Translations under genes and position numbers: made by a program | The notes under the pieces: model-generated | The model's database searches: none | Told to the model about the DNA's origin: nothing | Seen by the model: the letters and a program-made list of their open reading frames with translations, nothing else | Source: Symbiodinium natans | Taxonomy: Eukaryota; Sar; Dinophyceae; Suessiales; Symbiodiniaceae | Length of the DNA stretch: 64,000 nucleotides | Assembly (NCBI GenBank): GCA_905221605.1 | Contig: CAJNDS010002727.1 | Location: 62,001-126,000 of the forward strand | Direction: 5' to 3' | Part shown: positions 35,569 to 46,235 of the stretch, one piece after another | How positions within the stretch are numbered: the first letter of the stretch is position 1 | Layout of the letters: each line of letters starts with the position of its first letter

Positions 35569-35901
35569 TCATGCTGTTGGCCTGCTGACACTTTGTCGTG
35601 CTTTGCCGATTGCTCGATCGGACAAGTTGCCAGCTGAGCAGTACACGGAAATGCCGGAAACGCTTGGAAACGCCTTATTGTTGACAAGGACTTTGAAGTA
35701 GAGGTGCAGGTCGCTGAACATTGCCGTCAACGTCAAAGACCACCGCCTCGTCGGCGCTCCCTCTCCCTCCCTCCCTCCCTCCCTCCTTGCCTCTCTCTCT
35801 CGCCTCGTTCCATACTTTCGTGCACAAATTGTGGGAACAAAGCAAACTTCCCTCTGAAGTTCCAGCTGGCTTTGCACAGAAGCTTCAGCTGGCGGCGTCA
35901 C
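35569..35901 (-). CDS. Weak exon candidate beside a CT repeat
   Basis: The 3' part of this frame (FSDLHLYFKVLVNNKAF) looks protein-like and ends at a stop at 35569. The 5' part is a translation of the CCCT/CTCT microsatellite at 35757-35806. No family or splice evidence is seen. Between 34.6 and 36.2 kb nothing stronger was found. Confidence 0.22.
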   Translation of the reverse strand: MTPPAEASVQSQLELQREVCFVPTICARKYGTRREREARREGGREGEGAPTRRWSLTLTAMFSDLHLYFKVLVNNKAFPSVSGISVYCSAGNLSDRAIGKARQSVSRPTA

Positions 35902-36274
35902 CTCAGTCTAAGATCTTGCATGGTTCCCACGAACTCAGACCCAACTTCCAGTCACATGACGTCGGCCGAGCACCACACCAATGCATCTACGAGCTCAAAG
36001 GATGTCAGACCCGTAGCCCACAGAACGGAAATATCTGTGTCCTGGCAAATCATGCCGAGAAATGTGAAGGCTAATCGTAGCCAGCGCTACAGTCGTTAAA
36101 AGCGCTGTAGCGTGACCAGAGCGATTTAGATTTTTGATCATTGTGAGCACGCTCCAGCATGGCACGTTGACTGCAAGACGCTACCAAACGTGTCCTGAAA
36201 AAAAGCATCGCAGTGAGGCAGAAGTATAAGTTACAAGCATCAATTCAGCATGCTGTTTGTATTGCTAAATTGCA

Positions 36275-36881
36275 TTAGGGGCACGTGCTGGCGTTCTGCC
36301 AACAGTCAGCTGCCGGCCATTGCATTTCCCAATGTTCACCGCGTTGACTTGGCCAGCACCCGTCGTCGGGCTTAAAGCAGCTCTTCAAGTCTTCCTGTCG
36401 GGCGTTGTCAGTTGGTGCTCTCTGGTCGCTTGCTTGCTTCGATGTCTTGTATTTGCATTTGGCATACGTGCTGCACGCTCTTTGCCTGCTGATGTTGCCA
36501 AGGCTTGAAGCTTGACGGGCTTTGTTTGGGCGTGCTTGCGCCGTGGCAGTCCGTGACATGACATCGATGGCTGAAAACACCGGCCCCTGAGCCTCTAATT
36601 CTACCCGGAGTCCCGCAGCTCCGCAGTGTCGTTTTTGCCTTTTGCACCGCCCGGAGCTCCAAGTGCTGCGAGCGCACTCGGGAAGCAGAGTTGTAAAGCT
36701 TGCAAGCAGCTGGACTGGACCAGGTCTGCAGCACTCGACAACCGAAAATTCCTCTCCCCTCAACCTTAATCCCTCGGAGTTTTCCTCTCACATGCCCTTC
36801 GCCCGACAAGGTTGGCTGCTTGAAGTTGTCACACAGTATGTTAGCCAACTTACAGTGCTCTTCTATCGAAGTTGCCATGAA
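36275..36881 (-). CDS. Unidentified gene, start and following frame
   Basis: A start at 36881 reads MATSIEEHC and runs at once into a perfect donor (T-GTAAGT). Beyond the first AG the frame continues GEGHVRGKLRGIKVEGRG. Another frame over 36763-36275, open for 162 codons, contains CRPGPVQLLASFTTLLPE and a hydrophilic Cys/Gln-rich tail. The two overlap and probably join by splicing, but the join was not resolved. Function is unknown. Confidence 0.35.
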
Positions 36882-37237
36882 CTTGCAGTGAACTTTGCTT
36901 GGAACACAAGTTCGACATACCGATAGCTTCAAGAATATTTCGCTGCTGTCGTCGTTGCTTTGTGTGTGTGTTATGGGTAAATGTATATACACATATACAT
37001 ACAGAATCTAATATAGAAATACCTGCAGCTTTCCGTTGAAAATACCCCGCCCCCTCTGCAGCAGACCAAGACACTGAAAGGTGCTTTGTGATCTGGTCTG
37101 TCTATTTTTAAAAAGCGTTTCGGACGCGCTCTGCGACATTCCCTCTCCAACTGTGTGACTTAGAGATCGACTTCGGGAGCGGGTGGATGCATAGATATGC
37201 GATTATTCACCACAGAAGACGTTGCCTTTCTGTGATG

Positions 37238-37352
37238 ATGTGGGTAGTTCTCTGAACTGGGTTCTTTTTTTGGTGCCCCTATATACTATACAGCATGCCA
37301 CCCTTAACATAAGGTCCCCGAAAGGGGCCCTAATCTAGAGAACTACCCATAT
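37238..37352. mobile_element. MITE-like hairpin with 16-bp inverted termini
   Basis: ATGTGGGTAGTTCTCT at 37238-37253 is the reverse complement of AGAGAACTACCCATAT at 37337-37352, with one mismatch. The 115-bp interval has no coding frame and contains a second small palindrome (GGTCCCCGAAAGGGGCC). Size and structure fit a miniature inverted-repeat element. No clear target-site duplication was seen, so a structured non-coding RNA is an alternative. Confidence 0.5.
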
Positions 37353-37394
37353 CCTGGAAGGATGGTTCGTAACGCATTACCGGGGCTTCGCTGT

Positions 37395-37612
37395 CAAACG
37401 CGCACTTTTGTTGTTCGGCACGAGCCCGGTCACCTCACTCACTTGAGCGCCCGGGCTCGGAAAAGCTCCCTCCAGGCCCGTCCAGTAGCGCTTTCTTTGT
37501 TCGACACATGTGAGACCGAGCAAAAGAAAAAAGACAAGGGGCGCGCCATTTTCTTGTTCGGCACACGGCTGACCGAGCAAAACATAGAACGAACAGAGCT
37601 GGCCGAGATTTA
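37395..37612. repeat. Degenerate TTGTTCGGCACACGG repeat
   Basis: Three spaced copies of a unit beginning TTGTTCGRCACR and ending near GACCGAGCAAAA lie at about 37409, 37497 and 37552. The frames across it are open in both directions for this reason and should not be read as a gene. Confidence 0.6.
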
Positions 37613-37718
37613 AAACACATGCTGCCCAGCAATCAGCACAGATGAGCAGCTACTATGAGCAATCCTGCGAAAGCTGCCATCAGGTCTGGGCCCCTTGCGA
37701 CTCCTCCCATGTCCGTCT

Positions 37719-38135
37719 TCATGTGCGCAAGCGGTGCATGCCCCTGGCAGCTCCTGAATGGGGGAACTGAAACCTGGACGCCTTACATCGCCTTACCATG
37801 CAGTGGCAGGGATTGCTGCTCCTGTAGACTTCTGACTGCGGACTAGCGAACTTCACCTCTCCCTTGATCGAGCGGTAGCGCCAGAACGCCTCTGCAAAGC
37901 TCTGCTGATATCCAAAGTTCAAAGTGACGAACGGGATCCCTTCGAGTGCTGCCTCGCAGTCCCCAGCACTGTCTTTAAGGTTGCTGTGGATGTGCTTGTT
38001 CACTTCCTTCAGGCCCGAAGACATCCAAGATTTGGCAGCACGTGCGGAAAAGGCTGCCCTGGCGCACCGGAAGAAATCTGGACAAGGCACCTGCGCATGG
38101 AGCGCTGCTTGGGTGTTGAAGCTCGACAGTGGCAT
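37719..38135 (-). CDS. Unidentified exon, 138-codon frame
   Basis: A continuous minus frame reads DFFRCARAAFSARAAKSW, LKEVNKHIHSNLKDSAG, EGIPFVTLNFGYQQSF and EAFWRYRSIKGEVKF. This composition is strongly protein-like and has no counterpart on the plus strand. The start may be the Met at 38135 or an upstream acceptor. It may belong with the minus exons at 38.7-39.8 kb as one gene. No family is recognised. Confidence 0.47.
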   Translation of the reverse strand: MPLSSFNTQAALHAQVPCPDFFRCARAAFSARAAKSWMSSGLKEVNKHIHSNLKDSAGDCEAALEGIPFVTLNFGYQQSFAEAFWRYRSIKGEVKFASPQSEVYRSSNPCHCMVRRCKASRFQFPHSGAARGMHRLRT

Positions 38136-38692
38136 GCTGTGACATACTTAAGTCCAGTTGGCCGGTGGTGGCCAAATTTCACAGATTATCGCAGACTCAT
38201 AGGTTCTATTCACGCAGTAGCAAACTTGGTTCTGCCAAGGAGCTGTTGACATCTTCAGTGGATTGAATGGTCGGGTCTCGTCGTGGGCCATGGCTGCAAG
38301 CAGCGGTGAGTGGGCAAGTTCAGCTGAAACACTGGAAGCTGCCAGTCACTCGATCATTGAATGTTGATGCAAACATCAGCGACGAACACGTGCGTTCGAG
38401 TCGTGTCGAGCCTGTACAACGTTACGGCCCAGAACGCCATCGTAGCCACTGGTAGGAAACCTACAGGACAAACGTGCAAGTTCGAGGAGGAAGCATGAGG
38501 AAGAGGCAGCCTTGGCTGCAGCTTCAGAAACTGCATCATGGGCAATCGCCGTGGCTGCAGCGCCGTCGGTGATCCTTGACCAGCCTTTTACTTATGCTTC
38601 AGGAGTTCTGAGTCACGGGCCCCATACCAAGGCCCCGCCGGGCAGTGAAGGAACCATGCCTCTACGGCTCAACACACAAGACTTTGGACTTC

Positions 38693-39010
38693 TCAGACTT
38701 CTGTGCTGGATTGGGGTCTGAGGGCTGAGCTGTGGGTTGGGATGTGCTTTGGCTTCGTCACGGACTTCGCATAGGAGAGCAACCCATACCTAGCAGGATT
38801 CTTCTTGCAGAATGGTGCAAGATTTGGACCAACTTCGTCCTTTGTGTGCCGAGGTGACACCTTGTTGCGAACTTGGCTACGACTCCGATTCAGATCACTG
38901 CTGAGACAGAGGTCAATGGGACCGAAGTCCTCCAAGTTGTGTTCTGCAAACTGAAGCAGATGTGTCCAACCAGCTCTTGGCTGAATTGTCAGACTTGACT
39001 GGTCGTGCAA
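38693..39010 (-). CDS. Unidentified exon, basic C-terminal tail
   Basis: The minus frame reads HLLQFAEHNLEDFGPIDL, NRSRSQVRNKVSPRHTK and KKNPARYGLLSYAKSV, with a stop at 38693. Its spacing and strand suggest it is spliced to the exons at 39.3-39.8 kb. No domain is recognised. Confidence 0.42.
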   Translation of the reverse strand: MHDQSSLTIQPRAGWTHLLQFAEHNLEDFGPIDLCLSSDLNRSRSQVRNKVSPRHTKDEVGPNLAPFCKKNPARYGLLSYAKSVTKPKHIPTHSSALRPQSSTEV

Positions 39011-39331
39011 TTTTGCGCGATGCGCGCCATAGTCCGGGAGCCGGCCTTGAGCAGGCTGCCCAAACTTACAGCCAAAATAAGCATTCGGAGTTGCGCTACA
39101 CTGCTACACCTTGGTGCAATGCACCTCAGCGAACCTGGAGAGCTCCTCAGCTGACGTTGGGGTTTCTTCGAAGGGCCTCTTTCACCACATGTCAAAGCTA
39201 TTCTGGCTAATGCTGGCTGGTAACTTTAAAAGCATCAGCTGCTGGCTCCCAAACATGCTGCAGCAGCAGTGGCGCATGCACCCCACCTTGCCAATCTTCC
39301 GCAAAGAACAGCTGCAGTACCGTAGTTTGCG

Positions 39332-39368
39332 TCAGCAGTTGCAACAGGCTTGTAGTGTTCCGCCCTCA

Positions 39369-39413
<45 letters not shown>

Positions 39414-39843
39414 CTGGTACCTGTCGCTTCGGGCTTTGTTGGGCCTTGTGCTTCGACCCGGCTCTGAAGAATTTGTGGGGAAACCCTTGCAAGGCCCAGA
39501 GTTGTATCCATGGCTTGGACTTGCAAAAGCGTGGGATCTTGGCCCAGACTGACCCTTCCGACTCCAAAAGCCAGCAATGCTGTCCGAGCAGTGTTGGCGG
39601 CCTTCTGACCGGGACAAAGCTCTGCAAACTCTTGGGATGAAGTTATATGAGCGGTCATGAGGTGTCAATGGGTTTCATAAGAGCTTCCAGCTTGATCGTT
39701 TCCCCGAGGATTTCCATCAAAAGCTGAATAGAAGGCGTGTGAAAAGTCCAAGAGTTCATGCACAGCCCCACCATGTTCTCCTCCACAACATCAGAACTGT
39801 ACGATGCCATCGGGGCCAGGCTTGGCTGATTACTGCACTGCAA
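39332..39843 (-). CDS. Two exon candidates with a polyalanine run
   Basis: The upstream block (39843-39655) reads SDVVEENMVGLCMNSWTF and IQLLMEILGETIKLEAL. The other (39660-39332) reads FAELCPGQKAANTAR and RVSPQILQSRVEAQ, then about fourteen alanines encoded by the CAG/CTG repeat at 39373-39412. The plus strand would read the same repeat as polyglutamine or polyalanine in other frames, so the strand call depends on the flanking peptides and neighbours. Function is unknown. Confidence 0.4.
39373..39412. repeat. CAG trinucleotide microsatellite
   Basis: About thirteen uninterrupted CAG units. On the favoured minus frame they encode alanine; the other frames give Gln, Ser, Leu or Cys runs. Confidence 0.95.
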
Positions 39844-42175
39844 AGGCCTGCAAGGCTCCCTGCAGCATCCCGTTACAGCCCAAACCCCACTGGCTGCAAG
39901 GGGGGAGGAGGGCGCCCGCTGTCACCTTACATGGCGTTTCACACCAAATCGTTTCGACAGGCCCTCTAGAATAGCTTAAGCCCACGATATTGTCCAGCAA
40001 GACGTATTCTTGATCCTGTACCCAACCTTGCACAGGAATCATGGTAATGCTCGCGCCCTTGTCTCGCCAAACAGAGCCTCGGAAGCCGTCAAACTATAGA
40101 GAAGCAGACGTAAGAGTGATGCGCAACGAGTCCGTGCTTCAGAATGATCAGTCCGTGCTTCAGAATGATCACAAAGAAGGTACTTTATCAGGCCGGGTTG
40201 CCAAAGTGAACAATCTGCCCGCTCAACAGCTCATCCTCAAGCCGACCCTCTATCGACGATCAACTGGAAAAGCAACTCATGACAACTCCATGCAAGTGTC
40301 CTCGCCGTAGACGACGAGAGTTGGACAGACTTTCTCCAGCGAACCGGGCGCATGAACCGGCGAGTGCCGCCAGTCGTCGTGGTGCAGGTCACCGCGGGTC
40401 AGCACGGCACACCACTCCACCAAATCCCGAGGCCTCAGACTCAGAAGATTTCTTCTGGCCCCGACCTGTTGTGCAGAATGCTGCAGCAGCCCGCTCTGCC
40501 CTACATACGTGCTGGAAGACTCACTTGGCATCCACGCAGGAAGTCTCGTTCCTCGTTGGACATCGTCGCGTTGCGCATCCCATCGTGGCCGAGGTCTGTC
40601 CAAGGCGAGATGAGGATGCAGCAAGAAGGCAAAGGCAGCTCCAAGTCCTGCTCAAGAGAAAGCTGGCCGTGATTGCCGCAGCGCCACACCATGTTCCCGC
40701 CCCCCTCCCCCCCCGCAAACCTCATAAATCCCAGAAACCCACGCCTGAAGCACCACAGTATATTTAGGCAGCCTGCTTAATGATCAAACTGTGTTCTTTA
40801 CTTGTCTTTTCTCTCGTGCAGTCCTTTAGCCTGTGCATCATCGCTGCCGCAATGCCACCTCCGGCCGAGTCCCCTGCCAGGATGATGTCCTTGCCAGGCA
40901 TGGTCACAAGCAGGTGCCGATAGACCGCAATGGCGTCCTGCAGCTGGACGGTTTAGGGATAGACTGCAGAGATGCCGGGCCACTGAAGCTTACCCTGGTC
41001 CATGTGTCAATGCAAATTCTTGCTGCAAAGGCATGCAGCACCCCCGTGTGACCTTCCCTGGAATGTCAGGCCAATGGTTCCCCCAAGTCCTGTTTGGCCC
41101 AACAACTTTCGTGACTAAGGAATGCGTTGCCCAGACGAAATTGGTAGTGGAAATATATGGCACTCAGAGTGGCCCCCCCCCCCCACCACCACTGTGACAA
41201 AATCCATGAAGACGGGGTCATGGGCCTGTTGACTTCCTCGCATGTCAAGCAGTGGGCTTAAGCCTTCCTTCAAGCGCGGTATTTCCCTCAAGTGCTCTTC
41301 AATCACACACCACTCTCACACACCAAACATGCAGGGAATAAGGCACGCACTGGATATGTGGTGCAGCGGGGTTCCCCGTTTCAAGGGTTTGCAAAGGGTT
41401 GCAGGTTTTAGGGTTTTGCTTTTCTGGGATTTAGGGCTTGGGGTTTAGGGTCTAGGGTTTGTGTGAGGGTTTTGGGTTTAGGGGAGGATGCCATGGCTGG
41501 ACGAGGGGGGGGGGGTACTGACACGCGGCACCATATAATATGGGATGCAGAGTAGTGAGTACTCGGCCACCCCCTTGGAGCACCCGACCTGTGATGGACA
41601 TATTGTTTGTGTCTACAAATTGGCCTTCTTAATTGTCCCTCCCCAGTGCGTTAAGGACGGTTCTCAGTCACAAATTGGCACGCATGTTGACCTCTAGAGC
41701 TTTCTCCAAGAGGGGTCAGGAAATGTCAGGAAGGTGTCCTCCATGGGTCCTGGGATGGGATGCTCGGGCGGCCGTCTGTAATCGGGTACACAAACCGCCG
41801 CCTGTGCAGGGGAGCTGGATGGAGCTGGTAAGGGTCAATGAGCTTGCCGTGGGCAGCTGCTGCACCGACCAGCAAACATGCTACTTTGGAGGGGTTCTTG
41901 CAAAGTCTACGAGCCTGCAAGGCGGCCGCGACGTTGAATGTGATGCCCCGCAAGGATTTGGGAGTGCACAACAGGTAGGCGCCACCATGTAAGTAGAGCA
42001 CAATGCGCTGGAAATCTCGTGGACATTGGTCACTTGCAGCCATACAGCCAGAGCCAGGCAGCCACGAAAATGGAGTAACCTTCTCGGGCTTCTCGGGCTG
42101 CCGAGCTTCACGGGCTGCAGCTTTGGGAAGGAGCCACTCCACTTCCAGGGAGACCTCAAGAGCTGCATCGCTCCA
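39830..42175 (-). CDS. HSL-family alpha/beta hydrolase
   Basis: The exons carry the hormone-sensitive-lipase family signatures in order. Exon 42175-41915: EVEWLLP and RIVLYLHGGAYLLCT (HGG oxyanion hole). Exon 41801-41739: PDYRRPPEHPIPG. Exon 40937-40802: DAIAVYRHLL and IILAGDSAGGGIAAAM (nucleophile Ser). Exon 40647-40525: LPLPSCCILISPWTDLG. Exon 40465-40289: LVEWCAVLTRGDL, SPVHAPGSLEK and TLVVYGEDT (acid residue region). A further block from 40093 reads DKGASITMIPVQGW, where the catalytic His would be expected but is not seen. One intron has a GC donor (41914), one a GTGAGT donor (40524) and two need GA donors (41738, 40288); phases match. Predicted serine esterase or lipase on small acyl esters. 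The 5' exon and the exact 3' end are not fixed. Confidence 0.87.
40130..40171. repeat. 21-bp exact tandem duplication
   Basis: GTCCGTGCTTCAGAATGATC plus one A occurs twice without a gap or mismatch, inside the intron between the acid-residue exon and the next exon of the hydrolase. Confidence 0.95.
41395..41481 (+). repeat. Degenerate TTTAGGG telomere-like tract
   Basis: GGTTTTAGGG, GATTTAGGG, GGTTTAGGG, GTCTAGGG and GGGTTTAGGGG variants follow each other over 85 bp. This is the heptamer type known from plants and dinoflagellates, interstitial and mutated here. It lies in the large intron of the hydrolase gene and is followed by a poly-G run near 41506. Confidence 0.75.
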
Positions 42176-43326
42176 CTGTGACACTGTGACACTATGACAC
42201 CGTGTACGACGCTGTGAACGATGGAATCTGCGCCCTGTCAGCAGGCCCGGGTAAAACCATAAAAGATTTGAGGCTTCACTCCAGGTGAGACCGGCCTCTG
42301 AAAGAGTGTCGCCAGTTCGAGATGACAGTCTGAGCACATCGGTTACCACACTCACATCCTGCCAGGGACTCAGTATACCGTCCGCATATGCTGTCAGGAC
42401 ATATGAAGATTAGGCTTGCCTAAACTGGTACTCAGGGACTTTGGGCCTGTCGGAGCATGACCTTCGGAACCGGCTGATCACATATCAGCCGAAGGGTCTT
42501 CAGCGATCGAGGAGTCAAATCCGCGCTTTGTCGCAGAAGCTTTACCATTAACCTCTCGGGTCAGGAGTCAGAAGGTTCACCTCCGTGGTGACTGGTAGTG
42601 ACTTGACATAGTATCCGAGAAACTGGCTGCACTAGGCCGAGCCTGTGACGGACACCGCTGAAGCAGCCGGTTTTGCAAGATTTGCTCTGCAAGAAGGATG
42701 AGAGAATCGAATCCGTGCCGCAGAGGAGATCCCGCCATGGCATGGCTCCCCAAAGTATTCCAATGCACCGAGGGGTTGAAATTGCCCTACACTGGCTGCT
42801 GCAGAAACGCAGGACTCTCAAGCTGACTGGCCGGGTTCTCTTTACAGATCGCTTGGGGGTCCCAATTTGCGGATAGACGTGCAAACTTCATGATTTGCTG
42901 ATCGGGCTCGACAGCTCTGAACATGCGAGTTTGGCAGGTTTGTATGCTCAGCACTCTTCGGTCCAGGCTATCACTTCAGGGCAGCATGATGCAGCAATGT
43001 GCTTGCATTCACTTGCATTTCGCTGTGGTCTCAGCATCTCCAAGGAGTCCATAAGATGCTGGGGCGGTGACATTCCCACACCTTGCAAGGAAGGAGCAGC
43101 AAACGATTAGCAGCCCCCCAAAACCAGCACACGGAGGGACAGCTGTTTTTTTGGGGACAGTGACAGGGGAAGGAAGACCTCGCGTACCACCCCCCCCCCC
43201 CCCCGGCCCGCCTGCCCAACCTTGCCATTGTCTTGTTTTCCGAAGCCATACCGTGAATCGACTGTACGTCAACTTCAAGACACGGCGTTGGCGCAGCAAA
43301 AAGGAGGCTTACCCTCTGCAGACGCT

Positions 43327-43635
43327 TTAGAACTGTCTTTGCAAACCTGCATTATAGATGAGATTATCTTGTACCGGGGTTTCTTCATAAGATATTCTGC
43401 CAAGCGTCTCTTCCCACACAAACTTCTTTGCATGGTGTATCCAAGTTTGCCGGGGCTTCCCAACTCGCTTTTTGCCATACTCGATTCTAGTGGCACTGCT
43501 GGGCATAAACGATACCTGTCTTAAAGGATCTGAATCTGTACTACGAAGTATATGACCTAAAAGCTTAGCCCGTCGTAAATTATGGAACTCACTAAATAGT
43601 AGTATCTTTCGTTGGTCGTGTCTTGTTGGTAACAC
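43327..43635 (-). mobile_element. LINE C-terminal remnant
   Basis: The frame reads LRRAKLLGHILRSTDSDP and, 30 residues on, GKKRVGKPRQTWIHHAKKF. This is the spacing and wording found near the C-terminus of the pol protein of non-LTR (R2/Jockey-like) retrotransposons, downstream of the reverse transcriptase. No reverse transcriptase core was found to its right, so it is a 5'-truncated fragment. Its DNA is noticeably richer in A+T than the flanking genes. Confidence 0.62.
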
Positions 43636-43972
43636 TTATTTCCCACAGTCAGAAACCAGACAAGTCACATACTAACATCGTTGGTGCGCAACCTTCAAGT
43701 GAGATTTCTCCGGCGAATTTTGTCACATATGTCTCGCAGCCGTATTCGTGCCTGGACTTACCATTGGCATCTCATCATTTCCTTGTCGTTGCGGAGCTCA
43801 CTTGTCAAGTCCCTATAGAAGAAATCCGCGTACTTATGCCAGAAATGAACCTTGAATTCTGCGACATGACATACAGTTGAGCAACAAATTTTGCGGCTCT
43901 AGTTGAGGATTCGCTTCACCCCCAATAACAAAATTCACGCATCTCTTTTATTCAGCGCGGTCCCAAAATCTG

Positions 43973-45144
43973 TCAAATGGAGGTTCTCCAAAAAACTTGC
44001 TTAAGGCCCAGGAATGCCGGATGCTGTGCAGGTTCTGGCCCTGCCAGCTTGGGAAAAACAGGGAACAGGAACACGTGCTTATAGCCACTTCTAAACAGAA
44101 ACATCTTCACGGCCATGCCCTGCAGAAAAGCCGAGGCGGCGGGCGGTTGCGTTGATGATTTGTTCACTATTAGACTACTCAGGTCGAACTCTGAGGAGCC
44201 AGCCCAGGCAGAGAATGGCCACCTAAGCTCAGCGGTGCTCACACTTCTGGCATCTTCTGGCGTTGGTTTCGCATGATTTCGCATGTTTTCGCCGAAGCCA
44301 CGAGCCCAATCGGAGTCTTCGGAAAGTGCGCGCACACCTCAACGACGGCCTGCACAAATCCGGAGATGTCTTCAAGCCGAGCTGATGCAGCGCTCATAGT
44401 AGACTCACCGCAATAAGGTGCATGGGTGTTGCCGTGAATCATTGGGGTTGCTTGCGGCTGCATCTTCATAGTCGGCATGGTCGGCCTTGTTTCTTGCGGT
44501 CACCATGTAGTACACCTTTGGTGTGGCAGTCCCGTCCAATCCCGGCCCTCTGGACAACCCCGATCCACCGTCTCATGCTCAATCTAACCAAAAAGCATTC
44601 TCCTAGTGCTCGCCTAGTACGTACTGTGATCATCTGGGGGTAGAACTCTTGTGGAACGATACAACGAAACACGAGACAGCACTGCATACTTCCATGAACT
44701 CGCGAGATCGTTCCACATGTCTGGGTCAATTGCCAGGCACAGAGATGCTGACCAGATGTGGCACAAGACCTGGGGGCTTAACTTGGGAGCCGCATGACTG
44801 GTAGGACCGGGTAAGAGTGTCATGAGTCTATAAAGATTCAATGTGACACGACTCTCTTCTGCCGACAGCAACGCCAGCCTAACAATTGAAATTAGTTCAG
44901 CTAGCCCAGGACAGCAATGACTGCATCGGAAATGATCGACCTGCTGCAGTGCTGCAGCTTTCCATGTCAGTGCCACAAGTATTGGCGCTTCGACAGAATC
45001 AGAATCCCTCGATCGCATCTCATCGACCCCATCAAAACACCGATGCAAGTTGATGAAAAGCCTGGCCGTGGGCCTGAACACTGGAAACAGGTCCCCGGCC
45101 CACGGCCGCAGAATCGGCTCCCAGTGGCAGGCAGCGCGTGACAC
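43973..45144 (-). CDS. Unidentified multi-exon gene
   Basis: A 176-codon frame (45144-44614) reads LFPVFRPTARLFINLHRC, then GLAELISIVRLALLSAEE. A clear exon follows near 44550-44420 (PKVYYMVTARNKADHADY, ending LLR at a perfect GTGAGT donor). Then come ISGFVQAVVEVCAHFPK (about 44360) and FDLSSLIVNKSSTQP with KHVFLFPVFPKLAG (44200-44000), ending at 43973. The exon-intron rhythm is convincing. No family was recognised. Confidence 0.47.
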
Positions 45145-45198
45145 ATCACTGGCAGCGAAGCTTCCAAGAAACGGGCGATGCGTTCATTTGCTTAGGTT

Positions 45199-45203
45199 TG
45201 TTA

Positions 45204-45238
<35 letters not shown>

Positions 45239-45372
45239 GTATGTTTTATTCTTTCTTTTCTTATTTAGATTTCTATTGATATTTATATTTTCATGTTTAG
45301 ATTGATACTTGCATTATGTTTATACTATATTTCTTTACTTTTATTTGTATTTATGTATTTGTTTATTTAGAT
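45199..45372. repeat. AT-rich island with TA microsatellite
   Basis: About 40 bp of TATATA is followed by 130 bp made almost only of T and A with TTTAGAT and TTTATTT motifs. It contrasts sharply with the roughly 50% GC surroundings. It could be an insertion, a spacer between genes or a structured regulatory region. Confidence 0.8.
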
Positions 45373-45508
45373 GGTGGGCCAACATGCAGGGAAACAGCTT
45401 TTCTTCACAAACGCAAACACTTCTCGCCGGGTTCTATCTCATGTTTGGTCATATACGCTCTTCGAGGTGGAAACCCTGTAGGCGCGAAAAGGGACTACTT
45501 ACGCTGAG

Positions 45509-45874
45509 TTGGCATACAGACATACAAACATACAGCCTACAAGGGATATGGCCAGCTACAAGCCTTTCTTGAAGGTGGAAAATGTGAGTTGCAAGCCCGA
45601 AGCCTTAAAAAGGCGGAACTCACGACATAAAGGATTTGATGAGTGGGAAATTTCTCCCGACGGTGACCTGCCTCTATCTGCCTTGGCCTGGACTCTACCG
45701 GCTCCATCTAGGTTCAGCCCGCCCCATCATCAGGCTCGGACATTCCACTTGACAGATGCGATTGCTGCAATCAATGCAGGTGGGCCTGTGCGTGCCATGG
45801 TGGAGCATTCGCGTCGCAAATGCAGCTGCCCATATGGCTGGCACAATGACCTGGGCACAGCTGTGCTAATTTAG
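45509..45874 (+). CDS. Possible plus-strand gene
   Basis: A 121-codon open frame reads MASYKPFLKVENVSCKPE, EWEISPDGDLPLSALAW and FHLTDAIAAINAGGPVRA. Its composition is protein-like and the minus strand here gives nothing comparable. It directly follows the AT-rich island. No family, and no splice or leader evidence; strand disagreement with all near neighbours lowers confidence. Confidence 0.3.
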   Translation: MAYRHTNIQPTRDMASYKPFLKVENVSCKPEALKRRNSRHKGFDEWEISPDGDLPLSALAWTLPAPSRFSPPHHQARTFHLTDAIAAINAGGPVRAMVEHSRRKCSCPYGWHNDLGTAVLI

Positions 45875-46024
45875 CTCACCAGGTGGGAAAACGTCGACGA
45901 CAACGACTTGCCTTAGGTCCCGGGCCATGGTCGTGACCGCAAAGCACATCAAGAATCTGACAGCAGACTATAGTGGCTCAAAACTGATGGAACGATGGCA
46001 AGTACGACCTCCCTCTCAGTGGGC

Positions 46025-46235
46025 CTCCCCCCTGCTCCAAGGATATATATTCTGCGGTACTCTTACATACTCCCTGCGGGATTCTCTGGGGTACTTTGGG
46101 CACTCCCGGGAGACTCTGCGGCATTCTTTTCAAGATTCTCTGAGGGGTTTTCAAATGCGCTCCAGAGATACCCTGCTGGATTTGCTTTGGGACTTCTCTG
46201 GGGGTGGACACTGCAGGGACATTCTACTTAGCATT
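46025..46235. repeat. Degenerate GATTCTCTG minisatellite
   Basis: Imperfect copies of a 25-35 bp unit built on GGGATTCTCTGGGG / GGGAGACTCTGCGG / AAGATTCTCTGAGG follow each other. Both strands are open across it, which is a repeat effect. Confidence 0.55.

Noticed and set aside
39355-39552. Polyglutamine protein on the plus strand
   Set aside because: The CAG repeat opens several frames; flanking peptides on the minus strand are longer and agree with the neighbouring minus exons.
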